From contig CAJXMO010000004.1 in NCBI GenBank assembly GCA_913056495.1, forward strand, positions 124,001 to 188,000: a stretch of DNA of 64,000 bases. Direction: 5' to 3'. Positions 20,412 through 29,543 of the stretch are shown piece after piece. Made by a program: the position numbers and the translations under genes. Each line of letters opens with the position of its first letter. Position 1 is the first letter of the stretch. Under the pieces are notes generated by a model. That model was not told where the DNA came from and ran no database searches. It saw nothing but the letters and a program-made list of their open reading frames with translations. The DNA is from an uncultured Alteromonadaceae bacterium (GTDB taxonomy: Bacteria; Pseudomonadota; Gammaproteobacteria; Enterobacterales; Alteromonadaceae).

Positions 20412-21465
20412 TGCATCCTCTCACTTGTGCTTTGGGTACTCGACCATGTACTTTAAAATATTTACCCAGGCGACCACACTGGCAATCGTCTTCACCTATA
20501 ATTTGTCCGAGGTCTTCGGTTAATATGCAATGTCCGGGATAACTGCTGGCCAGCACTGAATTGACTTGAATCAAGCCGATTTCACCAAAGCTAGCCACAC
20601 TTAAATCGTCAGAGTTTCTAATCAAAATATCTGACCATACTGGCGTGTGTAAATAACCATGCTCGCATTGCATATAGATAGTACCGGTTTGCTCCACCAT
20701 GCCATAATAATCATGCACACTGACATTGCCCAGTTGCGCTCTGATGGTTTGCTTAAATAGCTCATCATCCACGGCCTCTTGCTGCATTTTTTTCCAGCCA
20801 CCACCATGAATTAAAATGGCATTATCCAGATTAAATTTGAGCCCTTTTTTCGCTAACGCCTGAATAAACTGTTGCCAGACAATAAAAGTAAACCCAAAAA
20901 TCAGTATGGGTTGTTGGCTGAACTGGTTGAAAAATTCACTGACTTTATCTAAATCCAGTTGCATATCGTCATTTAGCGCATAACAGTGGTTTCGACCAAA
21001 AAATGAAAGCCCCTGTAGCCCGGCAGCGCGGGCGCTCATGCCACCTGCAGTTTTAACCGTTGAAGCTGAATCAATCAGCAACATAGGCCTTCTTTGTTTG
21101 CCCAACCAGGCCTGTAATATTTTAACCAGCACCTTACTTTGCCGTTTAGCTGATTCGGCATCTAAAATGATTTTAGATGCCTGACCACTGGTGCCGGATG
21201 AACGCATTTGTCTGAATTCTGCATCCGATTCAATACTGGATAAACTGAAATCCTTAAATAATCTAGCGGCAAGCGGCAATAAATCTTGAGCTTTTTTATC
21301 TGAAAAATCAAAATGAGAACAATCAGTTAAGTTTTTATATTGATTGCAGTGCTGATAATGATGGTGACTAAGCTGCACCAGCACGCGATCGAGCATGGCC
21401 TGTTTTTCAGCTTTAGCTAATCCATAAACAGGTAAATTAAATAACTCAGATGAATACTCAAACAT
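20395..21465 (-). CDS. LuxE-like acyl-protein synthetase
   Basis: 356-residue adenylate-forming enzyme of the LuxE family. It has the P-loop-like RSSGTSGQASKI (88-99), HDYYGMVEQTGTIY, and a cysteine close to the C-terminus, C351 in VRGCSDTFA, where LuxE proteins carry the acyl-accepting cysteine. In lux systems LuxE activates a fatty acid as acyl-AMP and passes the acyl group through this cysteine to LuxC. Next to a LuxC-like gene (17-base overlap) and one base after an AMP-ligase gene. Acyl chain and final acceptor are unknown here. Confidence 0.82.
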   Translation of the reverse strand: MFEYSSELFNLPVYGLAKAEKQAMLDRVLVQLSHHHYQHCNQYKNLTDCSHFDFSDKKAQDLLPLAARLFKDFSLSSIESDAEFRQMRSSGTSGQASKIILDAESAKRQSKVLVKILQAWLGKQRRPMLLIDSASTVKTAGGMSARAAGLQGLSFFGRNHCYALNDDMQLDLDKVSEFFNQFSQQPILIFGFTFIVWQQFIQALAKKGLKFNLDNAILIHGGGWKKMQQEAVDDELFKQTIRAQLGNVSVHDYYGMVEQTGTIYMQCEHGYLHTPVWSDILIRNSDDLSVASFGEIGLIQVNSVLASSYPGHCILTEDLGQIIGEDDCQCGRLGKYFKVHGRVPKAQVRGCSDTFA

Positions 21466-21466
21466 C

Positions 21467-22894
21467 TTAATTTAAACTCGCCCAGATTTGGTTTTTGAGA
21501 CCTTTATAATCCAGCTTTCCGTTACCAAGATAAGGTAGGCTGATATGCGCCACTAGCTGAATATATTTTAGGTTTGTTTGCAATGTATCCGCCAACTCTT
21601 TTGCCAATGTTTGAGTCAGATCATCAGATAAACTACCCGCGTAAACAAACATGATTTGATCATCTTCCCCAATCACGCAGGCCGGCGCTTCCAGTTTTTG
21701 TTTTTTTAAAATTTTAATAAAAATTTGCTCAGCTTCATCCAGATTAACTCGTTTACCAGTTACCTTAATAAAGCGCTTTAAGCGCCCGACAATTTTATAA
21801 TCGCCATCTGCGTCAACTTCAGCTAAATCTCCGGTTTTAAGCCAGTCAACTGGCTCAATCTGAGACAAACAATATCGATCAGTGGCCAAGCCTAAACTTA
21901 CATTCTCACCCTGGTAACAAAGTTGTCCCGAGGTATGAATTTGGCTTATTGCTTGCCCGTTTTCATCTATCAGTTTGAGTTGTCCACCCGGAATAGCCCC
22001 ACCAATACGATCCGCTTTCAGTGGTAATTTTTCAGGTGCCAAATAAGCGATGCGCGCTGTTGCTTCAGTCTGGCCGTACATTAAATACAAACTTTTTCCC
22101 TGAGATTTACACCAAGCATCAATAGATTTCGTTAATTCTACCGCCATTTTCCCACCTGCTTGCGCAAAATAACGATAAGCGTGCAAAGCCAACCGCTTAA
22201 GCCCTAGCTGATAGATAAGCTGAAAACTAAATGGTACGCCATAAAAGCCAGCAGGCTGGTAGGTTTTGACTAACTGCCAGAAGTCTTTTTGCATCAGATT
22301 ATAATCATTTAGCACAAGGCTCGCCCCTTGCTGCAGGTGCGTATTGATTACAGACAAGCCAAAACTATAGTGCATCGGTAAACTAGTCACGACCGTATCA
22401 GTCGCTTGAATTGGTAAATAGTCCAAAATAGATAAGCAATTCGCCTGTAGGTTTTTTTGGCTGAGCTTCACCAGCTTAGGGCTCGCTGTAGAACCGCTGG
22501 TAGAGAGCAATAAAACAATATCCGGATGAATTGGTTTCTGACTGTAGTAACGAGTCTGATTAATCGATAAGCAATTTGACAAATCAGATTCTGAGTCAAT
22601 TTTAATCAGGTAATCAACCTGGTAGGTTTCTAATAAAGCCTGCTGCTGACTGTCCGGTGTATTCGCATCTAATAACATTAGGCATTGGTTTGCTCTTATT
22701 AATGCCAGATAAGCAATCAATACAGGTAAACTGTTGGCGGCTTCGATCGCGTATAGAGCCTTTGAGTCTGGTAATTGTTGGATGAAAGCATCAACCGCTT
22801 GATTTAGTTCGGCGTAATTAATTGTTTGCTCTGTTTTTGCATCAATAATTAAAGCTTGATGATACTTGAGCTGCTCATCCCAGAAACCTGTCAT
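21467..22894 (-). CDS. AMP-dependent acyl ligase (ANL family)
   Basis: 475 residues. Adenylation motifs are in order: LLLSTSGSTASPKLVKLS (128-145), YLMYGQTEATARIAYL, KTGDLAEVDADGDYKIVGR with the ATP-binding Asp, and the C-terminal hinge followed by FIKVTGKRVNLDE with a conserved Lys. It activates an acid as acyl-AMP and most likely loads the dedicated acyl carrier protein encoded upstream. It overlaps the SDR gene by one base. Substrate cannot be read from sequence. Confidence 0.85.
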   Translation of the reverse strand: MTGFWDEQLKYHQALIIDAKTEQTINYAELNQAVDAFIQQLPDSKALYAIEAANSLPVLIAYLALIRANQCLMLLDANTPDSQQQALLETYQVDYLIKIDSESDLSNCLSINQTRYYSQKPIHPDIVLLLSTSGSTASPKLVKLSQKNLQANCLSILDYLPIQATDTVVTSLPMHYSFGLSVINTHLQQGASLVLNDYNLMQKDFWQLVKTYQPAGFYGVPFSFQLIYQLGLKRLALHAYRYFAQAGGKMAVELTKSIDAWCKSQGKSLYLMYGQTEATARIAYLAPEKLPLKADRIGGAIPGGQLKLIDENGQAISQIHTSGQLCYQGENVSLGLATDRYCLSQIEPVDWLKTGDLAEVDADGDYKIVGRLKRFIKVTGKRVNLDEAEQIFIKILKKQKLEAPACVIGEDDQIMFVYAGSLSDDLTQTLAKELADTLQTNLKYIQLVAHISLPYLGNGKLDYKGLKNQIWASLN

Positions 22895-23646
22895 TAACTG
22901 CTTCCGTTTGACAAGGTTAATCCGCCGTCCACAGCAAAACTCTGACCGGTAATATAACTGGCGGCGTCAGAGGTTAAAAACCCGATAAGCTCAGCGACAT
23001 CTTGCGCTTTACCCAAACGCTTCAAACAGGTTTGTGAGGCAATTTGCGCTCTTTTTTCCTGACTGTAATGTTTAACCAAAGGGGTTTCAATAAAGCCAGG
23101 TTCAACTAAGTTAATTCTAATTTGCTGACTGCCTAATTCTTTAGCTAGACTTTTTGTCAACCCTAACAGCCCGGATTTAGCACAGGCATAAACACTTTGC
23201 CCGGGTGAGCCTTGCATAGCAACCACGGAAGAAATAAAGACCAGACTGCCACCTGTTTTATTACGAGCCATAAAACGACTGGCGAACTGAGCAAGTAAAA
23301 TGCTGGATGTCAGGTGCTGTTGCAGTTGTTGTTGAATATCTTCAATTTTACTGGTCATCAAGCTGCTTTCATATAAAGAGCCCGCGCAGTTGACCAGTAC
23401 ATCAAGTCCGCTTAATCGCTTTTGTACCTGCATAAACGCCGGCTTAAAATCATCAATCTGATTAACATCCAAAATCGCGGTTTCAACCTGAACCGAATAG
23501 GTATCCGTCAAATTTTGCTGCAAACTATCCAGCTTAACCTGATCTCGCCCGGTCAACATCAGACTATAACCCTGAGATGCATATAAATGCGCGCATGCCT
23601 GCCCGATTCCGCCTGTTGCACCTGCTATCAATACTCGTTTAGTCAT
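22894..23646 (-). CDS. FabG-like SDR 3-oxoacyl reductase
   Basis: 250-residue classical short-chain dehydrogenase. Cofactor motif is GATGGIGQACAHL (9-21), NCAG near residue 90, catalytic Ser in FISSVVAM, Tyr/Lys in YACAKSGLLG, and GFIETPL after the active site. These resemble ACP-linked 3-ketoacyl reductases, and the gene follows an acyl carrier protein gene by 29 bases. It is separate from the housekeeping fabG at 47.2 kb, so a special acyl chain for glycan decoration is likely. Confidence 0.85.
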   Translation of the reverse strand: MTKRVLIAGATGGIGQACAHLYASQGYSLMLTGRDQVKLDSLQQNLTDTYSVQVETAILDVNQIDDFKPAFMQVQKRLSGLDVLVNCAGSLYESSLMTSKIEDIQQQLQQHLTSSILLAQFASRFMARNKTGGSLVFISSVVAMQGSPGQSVYACAKSGLLGLTKSLAKELGSQQIRINLVEPGFIETPLVKHYSQEKRAQIASQTCLKRLGKAQDVAELIGFLTSDAASYITGQSFAVDGGLTLSNGSS

Positions 23647-23675
23647 GGTTTCTACTTACGTTTATTTAATTTCAG

Positions 23676-23915
23676 TTAAATTCTGACTTCATATTTAGCT
23701 AAAATTTCTTTTGCTTTAGCAAAGGAGCTCATATCAATAATATCATCAGTATCCAGCATAATTTCAAACTCAGATTCTAACTCAGCAATTAATACCATAT
23801 GAGCGGTAGAATCCCATTTGACATGTTCACTATACGCCAGTTCATCTTTCACTTCGTATTCTTCAACGCCCAGTGCAGTCACAAATGCGTTTTTTAATTG
23901 TTCTAATTGAGACAC
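23676..23915 (-). CDS. Dedicated acyl carrier protein
   Basis: 79 residues, acidic, with the phosphopantetheine serine at S36 in VKWDSTAHM (DSL in most ACPs, DST here) followed by helix II LIAELESEFEI. Start is GTG at 23913-23915 with GAGGG about seven bases upstream. It is different from the housekeeping AcpP at 46.8 kb. Flanked by the PseH-like acetyltransferase gene (1-base gap) and the SDR gene, it would carry the acyl group made by the ligase, LuxE- and LuxC-like enzymes. Confidence 0.88.
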   Translation of the reverse strand: MSQLEQLKNAFVTALGVEEYEVKDELAYSEHVKWDSTAHMVLIAELESEFEIMLDTDDIIDMSSFAKAKEILAKYEVRI

Positions 23916-23916
23916 T

Positions 23917-24492
23917 TTACCCTCTACTTAACCAGGATTTTAATTGTTTTGTTGTACTGTTATAGCTATCGGCGGTCAGACTAATTTCTGTAAATGAATC
24001 ATCCAGCGTCTTAAACTGATAACCTAACGCCTTATTATATTTTAGTGCAGCTTGATTCGATAATCTGACTTTACTTCGTAAGTTGGCAATCGATAAATGT
24101 CCAAATGCGTAATCATTTATCGCCAATGACGGTGCAAATGCCAGCATATTATTTTTATATTTAGGCTCAGCTATATATAAACCGACTTCCGCTGTTTCAG
24201 CCTGGATTAAACCCGACTCCCGGGTTGCAATATTAATCGCACCAATCGCAGTTTGTTTGTAATAAATAACAAAATGCTGCTGATTAACCGCATTTTTAAT
24301 TCTGTTATACCAGATCTGATGCTGCTCGGCAGATATTTCATCTTGTTGCACCATCTGAGTTCTGATTTCAATTTGATTACGCCAGTTTCGAAGCAGGTCA
24401 ATACTATTATCATCGACCTGTTTTAACTCAACCGAATAAGCGAAAATGTCAGATTTAAGTTGATTTGTCATCCCGTTTGATTCACTTAACAT
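23917..24492 (-). CDS. pseH: GNAT N-acyltransferase (PseH-like)
   Basis: 191-residue GNAT protein: RNWRNQIEIRTQMVQQD near residue 36 matches the PseH/RimJ-like start, and GHLSIANLRSKVRLSNQAALKYNKALGYQ (split across 130-160) is the acetyl-CoA-binding C-terminal part. PseH acetylates UDP-4-amino-4,6-dideoxy-AltNAc between PseC and PseG. It overlaps pseG by 11 bases; an in-frame ATG at 24471 would avoid the overlap. Because an ACP gene follows after one base, it might use an acyl-ACP donor instead of acetyl-CoA; that is inference. Confidence 0.8.
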   Translation of the reverse strand: MLSESNGMTNQLKSDIFAYSVELKQVDDNSIDLLRNWRNQIEIRTQMVQQDEISAEQHQIWYNRIKNAVNQQHFVIYYKQTAIGAINIATRESGLIQAETAEVGLYIAEPKYKNNMLAFAPSLAINDYAFGHLSIANLRSKVRLSNQAALKYNKALGYQFKTLDDSFTEISLTADSYNSTTKQLKSWLSRG

Positions 24493-25561
24493 GTTTAAAT
24501 AAGGCTTTTATCAGATTATCTGCTCCGTGTGCATTCGCAGTGAGCATGTTTTGCTGCATCCTGATTCTGTTATTATCATCCAGTATATTTTTGACTGAGC
24601 TAGATAATGCCTGATGATTAAAACCTTGCCTGAAATCCAGCACTTCTGCCCACCCCTGCAGTTTTGCGGCCTGACTGTTGCGCGACTGATTATCAAATGA
24701 AACCAACAAAATAGAAGGTGTTTGCATCGCATAGAGTTCAAATTGGGTGCCACCGGCCGCTGATATCACAAATTTAGCATTGGCAAACACGCTTGCCATG
24801 TTATCAGCTTGATATAAATAACAAAAATGTTTTGGTAGTTGCTTTATTTGTTTGCACAATGCTTGCCCATGTTTAAAACCTGAACTGATCAATACAGTCA
24901 CTTTTTCTGTTAGATTAAGCTGGTTTAATACATTTAAACAGGCAGTTGTATAATCAAGTGGATCTGTGCCACCCATAGTGACGACTATGCCAGAGCGTGC
25001 TTTATAATCTGATGGCGTTTGGTTAACAAACTCACTCCGTAATAAACGGTAGTTTTCACCAGCCAGTATATTCGCATCCGGCGCAATATCCTGATAAGGC
25101 GGAATTGAATCATCCATGCAAGTTGTGTTAATAATCCAGTCTGCCTGAATTAAATCATCAGTTTGTTCACCGCCATTATCATCAATTAACGCAAGTTTTA
25201 TTTTATACTTTAACAATGCCAGTTTTAAATGGTGCCGATAGGCCAGACTAAAATGGTATCCGTCCAGTATCCAAAATAACACTTGGTATTGATTTAAGAT
25301 AAGCTGAAGCAGCTCTGATTCTGTCGCAGAGAAATGGTTTGCAAAATCAACACAGCTTGAATTTTCAGGCACTTTCAAAACAAAGTATTCAAGTGACTGC
25401 TTGTTTAATTCATCGACATAATCAAGCGTTTGAGTATTGATCAAAAAAAGAGCTTTAATGCCAGCTCTTTCAATCGCCTGAGCTAGGGCAATGCAGCGCA
25501 TTAAATGCCCCATGCCGATATTACCCCCGGCATCCACTCTTAGTATAACGGCTTGAGTCAT
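24482..25561 (-). CDS. pseG: UDP-2,4-diacetamido-2,4,6-trideoxy-L-altrose hydrolase PseG
   Basis: 359 residues from ATG 25559-25561, chosen over an ATG at 25588 because AAGGG lies about ten bases ahead and because the pseI overlap is then avoided. The glycosyltransferase-like start ILRVDAGGNIGMGHLMRC carries the conserved His (H19), as in PseG. A GT-B-like fold with TMGGTDPLDYT and SAAGGTQFEL follows. It removes UDP to give 2,4-diacetamido-2,4,6-trideoxy-L-altrose, the substrate of PseI. Confidence 0.88.
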   Translation of the reverse strand: MTQAVILRVDAGGNIGMGHLMRCIALAQAIERAGIKALFLINTQTLDYVDELNKQSLEYFVLKVPENSSCVDFANHFSATESELLQLILNQYQVLFWILDGYHFSLAYRHHLKLALLKYKIKLALIDDNGGEQTDDLIQADWIINTTCMDDSIPPYQDIAPDANILAGENYRLLRSEFVNQTPSDYKARSGIVVTMGGTDPLDYTTACLNVLNQLNLTEKVTVLISSGFKHGQALCKQIKQLPKHFCYLYQADNMASVFANAKFVISAAGGTQFELYAMQTPSILLVSFDNQSRNSQAAKLQGWAEVLDFRQGFNHQALSSSVKNILDDNNRIRMQQNMLTANAHGADNLIKALFKHVK

Positions 25562-25580
25562 TTTTTGGCCGCCCTTAAAT

Positions 25581-26642
25581 TCAATCAAACAAATCTTTTG
25601 TCAGTGCGCTACCCGCTTTGATGTCCTGCCTGGCCTTTTTTCCTAATACGTTAAACCAATGTTTAGGTGACAGCCCTATTGCCGGGCGAACAATTTTGAG
25701 ATTCTCAGCAGACAGTGTTTCGCCGGCTTTTATATCCTGACATGCAAAAATGGAGCGGCGATAATATTTTGACTTTTCTTCTGACGGACTACCGCCATAA
25801 GTGATTCGACCCAGTGCTCTATGCGCCACCTGAACATTTTCAGTCAAGGCTTTAAATTCCGCAGGTTCCAGTGAAAATTCAGCGTCAACGCCCCCTGCCG
25901 TACGATCTAAAACAAAATGTTTTTCAATTACACAAGCACCCAGAGCAACTGAGGCAACTGATACGCCAATGCCTTGAGTATGATCAGATAAGCCAACTAA
26001 ACAAGCAAACTTTTGCTGCATATCATTAATCGTGAGCAGATTAGTATTTTCTGCGCTAGCCGGATACGTGCTGGTACATTTTAAAATGATAATATCTTTG
26101 CAGCCAGCAGACCGAGCGATATTGATCGCTTCAATAATCTCTGTCTCGGTTGCCATCCCGGTAGACATAATTAAGGGTTTTTTGGTACTTGCAGCTTTTT
26201 GAATTAATGGCAAATCGGTTAATTCAAAAGAAGCAATCTTATAACAAGGCACGTCTAAGGTTTCGAGAAAATCAACAGCCGTTTCATCAAATGGTGAGCT
26301 AAACGCAATTAAACCAAGTTCTTTGGCGTATTCAAACAATTCCTTGTGCCATTCATAAGGTGTGCTTGCTTGCTGGTAAAGTTCATGTAAATGGCGACCA
26401 TACCAAAGTGAATCCGACTCCATGATTCTAAAGTTGTCAGAATCTATATTAAGCGTCATTGAGTCTGCTGTATAAGTTTGTAGCTTAATTGCATCCACAC
26501 CACTTTCAGCTGCTGCTTTTATCATTTTTTTTGCCAGTGCAAAATCCTGATTATGGTTTCCAGAAAGCTCTGCAATGACAAATGGCTTATCGTCTGCACT
26601 GATTCGACGGCCTGCAATTTCGACCGCCTTTTGATTACCCAT
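25581..26642 (-). CDS. pseI: Pseudaminic acid synthase PseI
   Basis: 353 residues, NeuB family. The variant motif FVIAELSGNHNQ (21-32) and opening 'IAGRRIS' are characteristic of PseI rather than sialic or legionaminic synthases; a SAF domain occupies about 285-350. It condenses phosphoenolpyruvate with the altrose product of PseG to make pseudaminic acid. Overlaps the GT9 gene upstream by eight bases. Confidence 0.93.
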   Translation of the reverse strand: MGNQKAVEIAGRRISADDKPFVIAELSGNHNQDFALAKKMIKAAAESGVDAIKLQTYTADSMTLNIDSDNFRIMESDSLWYGRHLHELYQQASTPYEWHKELFEYAKELGLIAFSSPFDETAVDFLETLDVPCYKIASFELTDLPLIQKAASTKKPLIMSTGMATETEIIEAINIARSAGCKDIIILKCTSTYPASAENTNLLTINDMQQKFACLVGLSDHTQGIGVSVASVALGACVIEKHFVLDRTAGGVDAEFSLEPAEFKALTENVQVAHRALGRITYGGSPSEEKSKYYRRSIFACQDIKAGETLSAENLKIVRPAIGLSPKHWFNVLGKKARQDIKAGSALTKDLFD

Positions 26643-27690
26643 TTAACTCACCTTTTGCTGCACTGGTCAGCAGCTCGTCAATTTGTTCAGCCAATAACTC
26701 AGGTTTAATACAAACGCAAGGTAAATCAGAATGCTGCCCCTGTAATGCTTTCATACAAGCCTCACATTCAGGCGTTGGCTCAGTTACATAATCCGGCATT
26801 AACACTGCAGGATCTGAATCTCCGGTAATTAACAGAGTTTCACAGCCTGCCGCTTTGGCAAGCCAATAAAATTCAGCTGGCGGACTAACCAGAAGGTCCG
26901 TTGCGGCTAATTTTTCTAGCTGGCTTTTAATAGGCTGCTCAGATAATGCTTCGGACCAAACCTGGTAGCCTTTAGTTTCAAGCAAGCTTTTAAGCTCAGC
27001 CTGATATGGATAGTTGGGCAAAGCGTTTGAGGTTAATGCGATAACTTTTTGTTTTTCACTCGCCTGCTTTTTTGCCATTAAGTTTGAATCAGGTTCCAGA
27101 GCAATTTGCATATCAAACTCCAGTCGATCAAAACCACAGCAATTTGCCAGGTAATATTCCGGATAACCATTATCCGGCAGATAACTGGATTCCCACCAGC
27201 GCGTAAACCAGCGACTCATCAATGCAAAGGTCGAATCCATATAGTGTTGCGGAGCACTGACGTATTCAGGTGTCAATTGCTGAGATTGAAATTGCTCTAT
27301 AAGCGCCTGAACCGACAGGTTCATAAAGTTACCCATGACACGCTCGCCCGCATCTTTTAAAAACCGGGTCAAAAAGCAAGCCATAAAACTGGTATCTAGA
27401 TTAATAATTTGGTCATATCCTTCGCCGACAATTTGTTCAGCAAAGCCAAGAAACGACTCCATTGCGGGTAATAAATTATCGGGCCAGTCGGATTTATTCA
27501 GGTGAATTAATGTTACGTCCGGTTCAGCTAATTCAACAAGCTGTCCACCCTGAGCAAAAGTCATTAAACTAATCTGTGCACTCGGGTACTGTTTTTTAAA
27601 ATAGCGAATGGCCGGCACCGCAATAGAGGCGACATCTGATGTATTTAATAAACGAATAATTAAAATTTTAATCGGGCTGGCGGTAGTCAT
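26635..27690 (-). CDS. GT9 (heptosyltransferase)-like protein in the pse operon
   Basis: 351 residues with the GT-B opening ILIIRLLNTSDVASIAVPAIRYF (split, residues 9-31) of ADP-heptose:LPS heptosyltransferases and a cysteine cluster near the C-terminus (PECEACMKAL, DLPCVCI) as in many GT9 members. The classic GT9 motifs between are weak. It sits between pseF and pseI, so it may act on the nonulosonate glycan or on the lipid-linked chain. GT9-like genes do occur in flagellar glycan loci, but no function is known for this one. Confidence 0.7.
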   Translation of the reverse strand: MTTASPIKILIIRLLNTSDVASIAVPAIRYFKKQYPSAQISLMTFAQGGQLVELAEPDVTLIHLNKSDWPDNLLPAMESFLGFAEQIVGEGYDQIINLDTSFMACFLTRFLKDAGERVMGNFMNLSVQALIEQFQSQQLTPEYVSAPQHYMDSTFALMSRWFTRWWESSYLPDNGYPEYYLANCCGFDRLEFDMQIALEPDSNLMAKKQASEKQKVIALTSNALPNYPYQAELKSLLETKGYQVWSEALSEQPIKSQLEKLAATDLLVSPPAEFYWLAKAAGCETLLITGDSDPAVLMPDYVTEPTPECEACMKALQGQHSDLPCVCIKPELLAEQIDELLTSAAKGELNG

Positions 27691-27705
27691 AAAAACCTTT
27701 TTGGG

Positions 27706-28398
27706 TTAATTTTTATTTTCAATGAGCTTATATAGTATTTCGGCCGTTTGCCAATCTTCTGAAGTATCAATATCCTGAACCAGATAACGAGGTAAAAAAA
27801 CAGGCAAGCTATGTTCGGAAAACATGGCTTTTTTTGATAAATAATCGTCCGTTCTTCCCCAATAAAATTGGCCTGCATCATGAAACGCTTCGGTTAAATC
27901 TTGAGAACGACTGTTTATAAATTCAGGATACATAGGGCTGACACCAGAATCTTCATTTTTAAGTGCCCTTTGTACCGGAAAGGGAAAACTGCAAACCGAA
28001 AAAGCAAAGGCTTTATCCGGGTTTTGCATGAGTTGATTAAGCCCTTCAATTAAATACTTTTGCTGTAATAATGGTGCGGTTGCGTATATACAGCAAGCAT
28101 ACTCAGGTTCAAAACCCTGTTTCTGATAATACTCTATTGCATGGTTAGTTACGGCCCGTGTGCCAGTATAGTCATCAGATAACTTTGGTGGCCTGATAAA
28201 AGGTACTTCAGCACCATATTCACGAGCAACTTTGGCAATTTCTTCACTGTCAGTGGATACCATGACCACATCAAAAACACCAGCTGCCAAAGCCGTTTCT
28301 ATGCTGTGCGCGATTAAAGGTTTTCCGGCAAACGATTTGATATTTTTTTTGGGAATACGTTTACTGCCTCCTCGCGCGGGTATAATCGCAAGTTTCAT
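27706..28398 (-). CDS. pseF: CMP-pseudaminic acid synthetase PseF
   Basis: 230-residue cytidylyltransferase with the CTP motif AIIPARGGSKRIPKKNI (4-20) and HSIETALAAGVFD, the PseF pattern. It activates pseudaminic acid as CMP-Pse, the donor for Maf. The stop and start of pseC/pseF overlap by four bases. The intervening GT9 gene starts 15 bases after its stop. Confidence 0.92.
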   Translation of the reverse strand: MKLAIIPARGGSKRIPKKNIKSFAGKPLIAHSIETALAAGVFDVVMVSTDSEEIAKVAREYGAEVPFIRPPKLSDDYTGTRAVTNHAIEYYQKQGFEPEYACCIYATAPLLQQKYLIEGLNQLMQNPDKAFAFSVCSFPFPVQRALKNEDSGVSPMYPEFINSRSQDLTEAFHDAGQFYWGRTDDYLSKKAMFSEHSLPVFLPRYLVQDIDTSEDWQTAEILYKLIENKN

Positions 28399-29543
28399 GA
28401 AATAATCTGCTCCAGTGCAGTTATTACTTTGTCCTGTTGTTCAAATGTCATATCCGGATATAAAGGTAAACTTAGCGCATGCTGATAATAGTGTTCGGCG
28501 TTGATGAAGTCGCCTTTTTTAAACCCCAGGTTTTGATAATACGGCTGCCAATGTACAGGAATATAATGAACATTAACCCCAATTCCTAGTTGCTGAAGCG
28601 CTGAATAGACCTGTTTACGATCTCTGTCAATTAATTCAATCGCGAATAAATGCCAGGCACTGTTATCCAGTTCATCTTTTTGAGGCAAGACAAGGGCTAA
28701 ATGACTTAACTTTTCAAAATAACGCTTGGCTAACTGCCTACGTTTCTCAATAAAGTTATCCAGTTTTTTCAGTTGAGAAATACCAAGCGCCGCATTTAAA
28801 TCACTAAGCCGATAGTTATAACCTAAGGTGAGTTGCTGATAACCCCAAGGCTCATCAAGCAATTGACCATGAATGAGATCTGGGTCTCTGGTAACACCAT
28901 GTTTAGCATATAAAGTGGCTTTTTTTATCAAATCAACCTGATTAGTTAATAACGCACCGCCTTCCGCTGTTGTGATGGACTTTACCGGATGGAAACTGAA
29001 TATAGTAAAGTCAGAATAACGGCAATTACCTATTTTGTGATTTAGATACTGACCACCCAATGCATGGCAAGCATCTTCGATAATCGCCACCCCATAATCC
29101 TGACAAATTTGATGTATTTGGCGCATATCACAACTAATACCGGCAAAATGTACACAAATAATAGCTTTGGGTAGTTGATTATCCTGCTTGGCACGTTTCA
29201 GTTTATCAAGCAAAGCTCGACTACAGAGATTTCGGGTCGTGGGATCAATATCAACAAAATCAACCTCGGCATCACAAAATCGTATACAGTTTGCAGAAGC
29301 GACAAACGTAATAGGACTGGTCCAGACAATATCACCTTGTCCTATACCAAGGGCGAGACATGCAACATGCAGAGCAGAAGTAGCACTATTTACAGCAAGT
29401 GCATACTCAGCGCCTGTATATTCTGATAAGGCTTTCTCAAATTTTGGGACTTGTTTTCCCTGGGTTAAAAACTGGTTTTGCAAGACATCAACAACTGCTT
29501 CTATATCATTATTATCTATCTGATGTTTGCCGTATGGGATCAT
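28395..29543 (-). CDS. pseC: PseC aminotransferase
   Basis: 382-residue DegT aminotransferase. The opening MIPYGKHQIDNNDIEAVVDV and the PLP lysine K188 in FSFHPVKSITTAEGG are diagnostic of PseC. It aminates UDP-2-acetamido-2,6-dideoxy-L-arabino-hexos-4-ulose at C4. Overlaps pseB by four bases and pseF by four, as in many pse operons. Confidence 0.94.
   Translation of the reverse strand: MIPYGKHQIDNNDIEAVVDVLQNQFLTQGKQVPKFEKALSEYTGAEYALAVNSATSALHVACLALGIGQGDIVWTSPITFVASANCIRFCDAEVDFVDIDPTTRNLCSRALLDKLKRAKQDNQLPKAIICVHFAGISCDMRQIHQICQDYGVAIIEDACHALGGQYLNHKIGNCRYSDFTIFSFHPVKSITTAEGGALLTNQVDLIKKATLYAKHGVTRDPDLIHGQLLDEPWGYQQLTLGYNYRLSDLNAALGISQLKKLDNFIEKRRQLAKRYFEKLSHLALVLPQKDELDNSAWHLFAIELIDRDRKQVYSALQQLGIGVNVHYIPVHWQPYYQNLGFKKGDFINAEHYYQHALSLPLYPDMTFEQQDKVITALEQIIS

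Noticed and set aside
19221..21465. LuxC/LuxE as evidence of bioluminescence
   Set aside because: No luxA, luxB or luxD; genes are embedded with an ACP and pse/maf genes.
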